Source: Owenia fusiformis (lineage: Eukaryota; Annelida; Polychaeta; Sabellida; Oweniidae). Taken from it: a stretch of DNA of 64,000 nucleotides. The notes beneath the pieces are model-generated. The model saw only the letters and a list, made by a program, of their open reading frames with translations, ran no database searches and was not told the origin of the DNA. Shown here piece after piece: positions 56,749 to 64,000 of the stretch. The stretch is from assembly GCA_903813345.2 (NCBI GenBank), contig CAIIXF020000007.1, positions 37,162,759-37,226,758 on the forward strand. The letters run 5' to 3'. Position 1 is the stretch's first letter, and each line of letters starts with the position of its first letter. The translations under genes were made by a program, and so were the position numbers.

Positions 56749-57044
56749 GTGAATTTAAATTACAATAATGAATATAGAATTACATTTAGTCATAGTAGTG
56801 TAAAAATAATATAGTTTAAAGACAATCTGTTTTTCTACCTGTCTGGTGCCCTTTTTGGTGCCCTGAATTTGAATTATTGTTATCGTGTGTTTAAATGTGT
56901 TTAATGAAATTTAAAACTGCCTTAAAAAATTTGAAATTGTTTTCATTTGTCAGATCCTTTTCCCCAAAAGTAGGAAATTTGTCTCGTTTTTTAATGTTTC
57001 GTATTTAGTTACATCTCAGTTTAGTTCAGGTTTTACCACCACTA

Positions 57045-57550
57045 GCGCATTTGTTTCTCTCAGAACCTTTTGCGCATTTGTTTCTCTCGGAACATTTTGC
57101 GCATTTGTTTCTCTCAGAACATTTTGCGCATTTGTTTCTCTCAGAACATTTTGCGCATTTGTTTCTCTCAGAACATTTTGTGCATTTGTTTCTCTCAGAA
57201 CCTTTTGCGCATTTGTTTCTCTCGGAACATTTTGCGCATTTGTTTCTCTCAGAACATTTTGCGCATTTGTTTCTCTCAGAACATTTTGCGCATTTGTTTC
57301 TCTCAGAACATTTTGTGCATTTGTTTCTCTCAGAACATTTTGCGCATTTGTTTCTCTCAGAACCTTTTGCGCATTTGTTTCTCTCAGAACTTTTTGCGCA
57401 TTTGTTTCTCTCAGAACATTTTGCGCATTTGTTTCTCTCAGAACATTTTGTGCATTTGTTTCTCTCAGAACATTTTGCGCATTTGTTTCTCTCAGAACCT
57501 TTTGCGCATTTGTTTCTCTCAGAACTTTTTGCCCATTTGTTTCTCTCTTG
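57045..57550 (+). repeat. 27-bp array of acceptor-like sites, about 18 copies
   Basis: GCGCATTTGTTTCTCTCAGA followed by ACATTTT repeats. On the sense strand each unit carries TTTGTTTCTCTCAG|A, a strong-looking 3' splice site, immediately upstream of exon 6. Open frames on both strands are shadows of the multiple-of-three period. Confidence 0.92.
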
Positions 57551-57626
57551 TAACTATGAATCAAGGTGTAACAATTTTCCCAACTTATGTTTTTGTGTTG
57601 ATTTTCAATTCATCTTGTATTTTCAG

Positions 57627-57766
57627 GCCTTCAGTACATAACAGAGTTTCAGAAGAATGACCCAAGTGTTGAAGAGCGCTATGTCTGTAACCTTTGCGAG
57701 AGTATGTGTGACCCACGTGTCATTATTTCCCACGTCACTGGTCAGAAACACAGAATGAAATACTTG
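57627..57766 (+). CDS. Zinc-finger gene, coding exon 6 (finger 2)
   Basis: TTGTATTTTCAG|GCC... to TACTTG|GTAGGT, phase 1 in, phase 0 out. It encodes GLQYITEFQKNDPSVEERYV, then CNLCESMCDPRVIISH and VTGQKHRMKYL. The finger has C-N-L-C, 11 residues, H-x5-H with GQKHR, again matrin/U1-type. The next exon should begin in phase 0 and continue the helix; the 72-bp array offers KEYFMNYI in exactly that phase. Confidence 0.9.
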
Positions 57767-57799
57767 GTAGGTAATTATAGGATATCCTATGATTTTGAG

Positions 57800-58510
57800 G
57801 AATATCATTTTTATCTACGAGGTGATATTGATATCTGCATGAGAGAGCGAAGCGAACGAGTGCATATATCAATATCACCGAGTAGATTAAAATGATATTC
57901 TGAAAAAAATCTTAGGATGTTCTTATTATCCTACACTTACAAGGAGTGTACTGAATGTATAATATCATTGTAAAATGAATTTCATGCCAAATAGAGTCAA
58001 TTTGGCGGGAAATCAACTAGCGGAGTATATCGTCACAATATCCTCCGTATATTGGGTTTTCCGGAGGATATCGTCACGATATCCTCCGCCCGGAGTATAT
58101 TGTAACGATATCCTCCGGATATTCATTTTGCCAATAAATATCAAATTTATTTTTTCATGTTATTATACATTTAGTACACTAAGTGTAGGATAATGATATA
58201 TATCTTTGTGTGATAATCAGATTTGATGAAAGATATTTTTTATTTTATTCTGTCAGATGTGGTTTCATATTCAGAAAGCCTCCATGAAGTTGCTGTTTTC
58301 TAGTTAGTTTGTGTGTCATTTGTTCTTACTCTCTTTTGATACTGTTATTTTTTCATAAAAACTTAAATATTGCTGGTTAAGTATTTCTTATAGCAATGTC
58401 AGTTTAAAATGTAAGATGAATGATTGGTGAAATAATCAGATTTGATGAAAAATATTTTTAATTTTTTTATACTGAATGTCACGTCTCATATTCAGAAAGC
58501 CTATATTGTA
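57800..58510. other. Intron 6 with palindromic and repeated patches
   Basis: 58010-58125 contains alternating GGAGTATAT, GGATATCGTCACGATATCC and ATATCCTCCG palindromes. 57780-57895 is itself a loose inverted repeat (AATATCATTTTTATCTACGA against TAGATTAAAATGATATTC). AGATTTGATGAAAGATATTT recurs near 58438. Confidence 0.45.
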
Positions 58511-58513
58511 CTA

Positions 58514-58749
58514 CAGTGAAAGGTTTAAAGTTGAACACCTAAAGTAGAACACTTTTGAACAGTTCCCACATAGAACACTTTTGAACAGCTCCAAGATAGA
58601 ACACTTTTGAACAGCTCCCAGATAGAACACTTTTGAACAGCTCCCAGATAGACCACTTTTGAACAGCTCCCAGATAGAACACTTTTGAACAGCTCCAAGA
58701 TAGAACACTTTTGAGGCACCAATGTTGTTCTATTTATAAACGCTTTACA
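58514..58749. mobile_element. Pogo/Tigger-like MITE with internal 25-bp array
   Basis: CAGTGAAAGGTTTAAAGTTG at the left and TTATAAACGCTTTACAG at the right are degenerate inverted repeats. Between them AACACTTTTGAACAGCTCCC with AGATAG repeats about six times. The exon-acceptor array begins at its right edge. Confidence 0.6.
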
Positions 58750-58757
58750 GTATTTCA

Positions 58758-61700
58758 GAAATCCTTCTTTATTTTATCACTCTTTTGTATTTCAGAAAGA
58801 ATACTTCATGAACTACATAACACTTATGAACCAAACAACTTTATTTTTTCAGTCTTTTGTATTTCAGAAAGAATACTTCATGAACTACATAACACTTATG
58901 AACCAAACAACTTTATTTTATCACTCTTTGGTATTTCAGAAAGAATACTTCATGAAATACATAACACTTATGAACCAAACAACTTTATTTTTTCACTCTT
59001 TGGTATTTCAGAAAGAATACTTCATGAACTACATAACACTTATGAACCAAACAACTTTATTTTTTCAGTCTTTTGTATTTCAGAAAGAATACTTCATGAA
59101 CTACATAACACTTATGAACCAAACAACTTTATTTTTTCAGTCTTTTGTATTTCAGAAAGAATACTTCATGAACTACATAACACTTATGAACCAAACAACT
59201 TTATTTTTTCAGTCTTTGGTATTTCAGAAAGAATACTTCATGAATTACATAACACTTATGAACCAAACAACTTTATTTTTTCAGTCTTTTGTATTTCAGA
59301 AAGAATACTTCACTAACTACATAACACTTATGAACCAAACAACTTTATTTTTTCAGTCTTTTGTATTTCAGAAAGAATACTTCATGAACTACATAACACT
59401 TATGAACCAAACAACTTTATTTTATCACTCTTTGGTATTTCAGAAAGAATACTTCATGAAATACATAACACTTATGAACCAAACAACTTTATTTTTTCAC
59501 TCTTTGGTATTTAAGAAAGAATACTTCATGAAATACATAACACTTATGAACCAAACAACTTTATTTTATCACTCTTTTGTATTTCAGAAAGAATACTTCA
59601 TGAACTACATAACACTTATGAACCAAACAACTTTATTTTATCACTCTTTGGTATTTCAGAAAGAATACTTCATGAATTACATAACACTTATGAACCAAAC
59701 AACTTTATTTTTTCACTCTTTGGTATTTCAGAAAGAATACTTCATGAACTACATAACACTTATGAACCAAACAACTTTATTTTATCACTCTTTGGTATTT
59801 CAGAAAGAATACTTCATGAAATACATAACACTTATGAACCAAACAACTTTATTTTTTCACTCTTTGGTATTTCAGAAAGAATACTTCATGAAATACATAA
59901 CACTTATGAACCAAACAACTTTATTTTATCACTCTTTTGTATTTCAGAAAGAATGCTTCATGAACTACATAACACTTATGAACCAAACAACTTTATTTTT
60001 TCAGTCTTTTGTATTTCAGAAAGAATGCTTCATGAACTACATAACACTTATGAACCAAACAACTTTATTTTTTCAGTCTTTGGTATTTCAGAAAGAATAC
60101 TTCATGAATTACATAACACTTATGAACCAAACAACTTTATTTTATCACTCTTTTGTATTTCAGAAAGAACACTTCATGAACTACATAACACTTATGAACC
60201 AAACAACTTTATTTTTTCACTCTTTGGTATTTCAGAAAGAATACTTCATGAATTACATAACACTTATGAACCAAACAACTTTATTTTTTCAGTCTTTTGT
60301 ATTTCAGAAAGAATACTTCATGAACTACATAACACTTATGAACCAAACAACTTTATTTTTTCAGTCTTTTGTATTTCAGAAAGAATACTTCACTAACTAC
60401 ATAACACTTATGAACCAAACAACTTTATTTTTTCAGTCTTTTGTATTTCAGAAAGAATACTTCATGAACTACATAACACTTATGAACCAAACAACTTTAT
60501 TTTATCACTCTTTGGTATTTCAGAAAGAATACTTCATGAAATACATAACACTTATGAACCAAACAACTTTATTTTTTCACTCTTTGGTATTTCAGAAAGA
60601 ATACTTCATGAAATACATAACACTTATGAACCAAACAACTTTATTTTATCACTCTTTTGTATTTCAGAAAGAATACTTCATGAACTACATAACACTTATG
60701 AACCAAACAACTTTATTTTATCACTCTTTGGTATTTCAGAAAGAATACTTCATGAAATACATAACACTTATGAACCAAACAACTTTATTTTATCACTCTT
60801 TTGTATTTCAGAAAGAATGCTTCATGAACTACATAACACTTATGAACCAAACAACTTTATTTTTTCAGTCTTTTGTATTTCAGAAAGAATGCTTCATGAA
60901 CTACATAACACTTATGAACAAAACAACTTTATTTTTTCAGTCTTTTGTATTTCAGAAAGAATGCTTCATGAACTACATAACACTTATGAACCAAACAACT
61001 TTATTTTTTCACTCTTTTGTATTTCAGAAAGAATGCTTCATGAACTACATAACACTTATGAACCAAACAACTTTATTTTTTCAGTCTTTTGTATTTCAGA
61101 AAGAATGCTTCATGAACTACATAACACTTATGAACCAAACAACTTTATTTTTTCAGTCTTTTGTATTTCAGAAAGAATGCTTCATGAACTACATAACACT
61201 TATGAACCAAACAACTTTATTTTATCACTCTTTGGTATTTCAGAAAGAATACTTCATGAAATACATAACACTTATGAACCAAACAACTTTATTTTTTCAG
61301 TCTTTTGTATTTCAGAAAGAATGCTTCATGAACTACATAACACTTATGAACCAAACAACTTTATTTTTTCAGTCTTTTGTATTTCAGAAAGAATACTTCA
61401 TGAACTACATAACACTTATGAACCAAACAACTTTATTTTTTCAGTCTTTTGTATTTCAGAAAGAATACTTCATGAACTACATAACACTTATGAACCAAAC
61501 AACTTTATTTTATCACTCTTTGGTATTTCAGAAAGAATACTTAATGAAATACATAACACTTATGAACCAAACAACTTTATATTTTCACTCTTTGGTATTT
61601 CAGAAAGAATACTTCATGAAATACATAACACTTATGAACCAAACAACTTTATTTTATCACTCTTTTGTATTTCAGAAAGAATACTTCATGAACTACATAA

Positions 61701-64000
61701 CACTTATGAACCAAACAACTTTATTTTATCACTCTTTGGTATTTCAGAAAGAATACTTCATGAAATACATAACACTTATGAACCAAACAACTTTATTTTT
61801 TCAGTCTTTTGTATTTCAGAAAGAATACTTCATGAACTACATAACACTTATGAACCAAACAACTTTATTTTTTCAGTCTTTTGTATTTCAGAAAAAATAC
61901 TTCATGAACTACATAACACTTATGAACCAAACAACTTTATTTTATCACTCTTTGGTATTTCAGAAAGAATACTTCATGAAATACATAACACTTATGAACC
62001 AAACAACTTTATTTTTTCACTCTTTGGTATTTCAGAAAGAATACTTCATGAAATACATAACACTTATGAACCAAACAACTTTATTTTATCACTCTTTTGT
62101 ATTTCAGAAAGAATACTTCATGAACTACATAACACTTATGAACCAAACAACTTTATTTTATCACTCTTTGGTATTTCAGAAAGAATACTTCATGAAATAC
62201 ATAACACTTATGAACCAAACAACTTTATTTTATCACTCTTTTGTATTTCAGAAAGAATACTTCACTAACTACATAACACTTATGAACCAAACAACTTTAT
62301 TTTTTCACTCTTTGGTATTTCAGAAAGAATACTTCATGAAATACATAACACTTATGAACCAAACAACTTTATTTTATCACTCTTTTGTATTTCAGAAAGA
62401 ATGCTTCATGAACTACATAACACTTATGAACCAAACAACTTTATTTTTTCAGTCTTTTGTATTTCAGAAAGAATGCTTCATGAACTACATAACACTTATG
62501 AACCAAACAACTTTATTTTTTCACTCTTTTGTATTTCAGAAAGAATGCTTCATGAACTACATAACACTTATGAACCAAACAACTTTATTTTTTCAGTCTT
62601 TTGTATTTCAGAAAGAATGCTTCATGAACTACATAACACTTATGAACCAAACAACTTTATTTTTTCAGTCTTTTGTATTTCAGAAAGAATGCTTCATGAA
62701 CTACATAACACTTATGAACCAAACAACTTTATTTTATCACTCTTTGGTATTTCAGAAAGAATACTTCATGAAATACATAACACTTATGAACCAAACAACT
62801 TTATTTTTTCAGTCTTTTGTATTTCAGAAAGAATGCTTCATGAACTACATAACACTAATGAACCAAACAACTTTATTTTTTCAGTCTTTTGTATTTCAGA
62901 AAGAATACTTCATGAACTACATAACACTTATGAACCAAACAACTTTATTTTTTCAGTCTTTTGTATTTCAGAAAGAATACTTCATGAACTACATAACACT
63001 TATGAACCAAACAACTTTATTTTATCACTCTTTGGTATTTCAGAAAGAATACTTCATGAAATACATAACACTTATGAACCAAACAACTTTATTTTTTCAC
63101 TCTTTGGTATTTCAGAAAGAATACTTCATGAAATACATAACACTTATGAACCAAACAACTTTATTTTATCACTCTTTTGTATTTCAGAAAGAATACTTCA
63201 TGAACTACATAACACTTATGAACCAAACAACTTTATTTTATCACTCTTTGGTATTTCAGAAAGAATACTTCATGAAATACATAACACTTATGAACCAAAC
63301 AACTTTATTTTATCACTCTTTTGTATTTCAGAAAGAATACTTCACTAACTACATAACACTTATGAACCAAACAACTTTATTTTTTCACTCTTTGGTATTT
63401 CAGAAAGAATACTTCATGAAATACATAACACTTATGAACCAAACAACTTTATTTTATCACTCTTTTGTATTTCAGAAAGAATGCTTCATGAATTACATAA
63501 CACTTATGAACCAAACAACTTTATTTTTTCAGTCTTTTGTATTTCAGAAAGAATGCTTCATGAACTACATAACACTTATGAACCAAACAACTTTATTTTT
63601 TCAATCTTTTGTATTTCAGAAAGAATGCTTCATGAACTACATAACACTTATGAACCAAACAACTTTATTTTTTCAGTCTTTTGTATTTCAGAAAGAATAC
63701 TTCATGAACTACATAACACTTGTACTTATAAACCAAACAACTTTATTTTTTCAGTCTTTTGTATTTCAGAAAGAATACTTCATGAACTACATAACACTTA
63801 TGAACCAAACAACTTTATTTTTTCAGTCTTTTGTATTTCAGAAAGAATACTTCATGAACTACATAACACTTATGAACCAAACAACTTTATTTTTTCAGTC
63901 TTTTGTATTTCAGAAAGAATACTTCATGAAATACATAACACTTATGAACCAAACAACTTTATTTTTTCACTCTTTGGTATTTCAGAAAGAATACTTCATG
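58758..64000 (+). repeat. 72-bp array (>70 copies) carrying an exon acceptor, runs off window
   Basis: The unit is TTTGTATTTCAG|AAAGAATACTTCATGAACT, then ACATAACACTTATGAACC, AAACAACTTTATTTTTTCAG, TC. It contains two acceptor-like pyrimidine-AG sites and no good donor. From 58796 the phase continuing exon 6 (KEYFMNYITLMNQTTLFFQS then FVFQ, 24 residues per unit) shows no stop to the window end, about 1,735 codons; one unit near 63720 is 78 bp, still in frame. The +1 frame (ERILHELHN...) is broken by several stops. Subtypes (FFQSFV/FYHSLV; Y/C; N/K) form higher-order blocks with 15- and 21-unit spacing. The true exon body probably lies beyond the window. Confidence 0.93.

Noticed and set aside
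57016-57660. Long open frames on both strands, about 180-196 codons
   Set aside because: Products of the 27-bp array inside an intron of the zinc-finger gene; they do not connect to exon 6 in its reading phase.
60817-63348. ERILHELHNTYEPNNF repeat protein as a real gene
   Set aside because: That frame is broken by stops in several units and does not continue exon 6. The alternative KEYF frame is unbroken and in phase, and is reported instead.

Overview
The window is AT-rich, intron-rich animal nuclear DNA, most likely from a marine invertebrate bilaterian; the species cannot be fixed from the sequence. The evidence is a RING/B-box/NHL (TRIM-NHL) gene, a multi-exon HECW-type ubiquitin ligase gene, a multi-exon matrin/U1-type zinc-finger gene, many non-autonomous DNA transposons with terminal inverted repeats, LINE fragments and tRNA-derived repeats. 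No bacterial, organellar or CRISPR features were seen.

Layout. 1-5.4 kb: transposon ends, a 145-bp tandem array and an 850-bp fold-back element. 5.4-7.3 kb (minus): an intronless TRIM-NHL gene. 7.3-20.5 kb: intron-like DNA full of small inverted-repeat elements, including two TTAA-flanked ones. 20.5-27.9 kb (minus): three consecutive coding exons for the N-terminal domain of a HECW-like E3 ligase, in matching splice phase; the first intron carries a 16-copy 111-bp array that spans the exon 1 donor. 28-45 kb: no convincing intact gene; MITE-like elements, several minisatellites and one possible decayed gene fragment. 45-49 kb: LINE fragments, a tRNA-like sequence, a long inverted-repeat pair and an 840-bp fold-back element. 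50.8-64 kb (plus): a two-finger zinc-finger gene with six coding exons joined in consistent phase, then a 72-bp array of more than 70 copies that runs off the window. Each copy carries the acceptor and start of what looks like the next exon.

How the genes relate. HECW is transcribed toward coordinate 1, and its C2, WW and HECT parts are not visible here. They probably lie beyond the left edge, which would put the TRIM-NHL gene inside a HECW intron on the same strand. The zinc-finger gene is on the opposite strand, about 23 kb from HECW exon 1, with no sign of a shared promoter.

The main new observation is that tandem duplications repeatedly span splice junctions of two unrelated genes: the HECW exon 1 donor (16 x 111 bp), the zinc-finger exon 4 acceptor (3 x 35 bp) and donor (3 x 22 bp), its exon 6 donor (2 x 104 bp), and its exon 8 acceptor (>70 x 72 bp). 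A 27-bp array of acceptor-like sites also lies upstream of its exon 7. The two largest arrays have multiple-of-three periods and keep the gene's reading phase. A second theme is tandem arrays that begin exactly at transposon ends.
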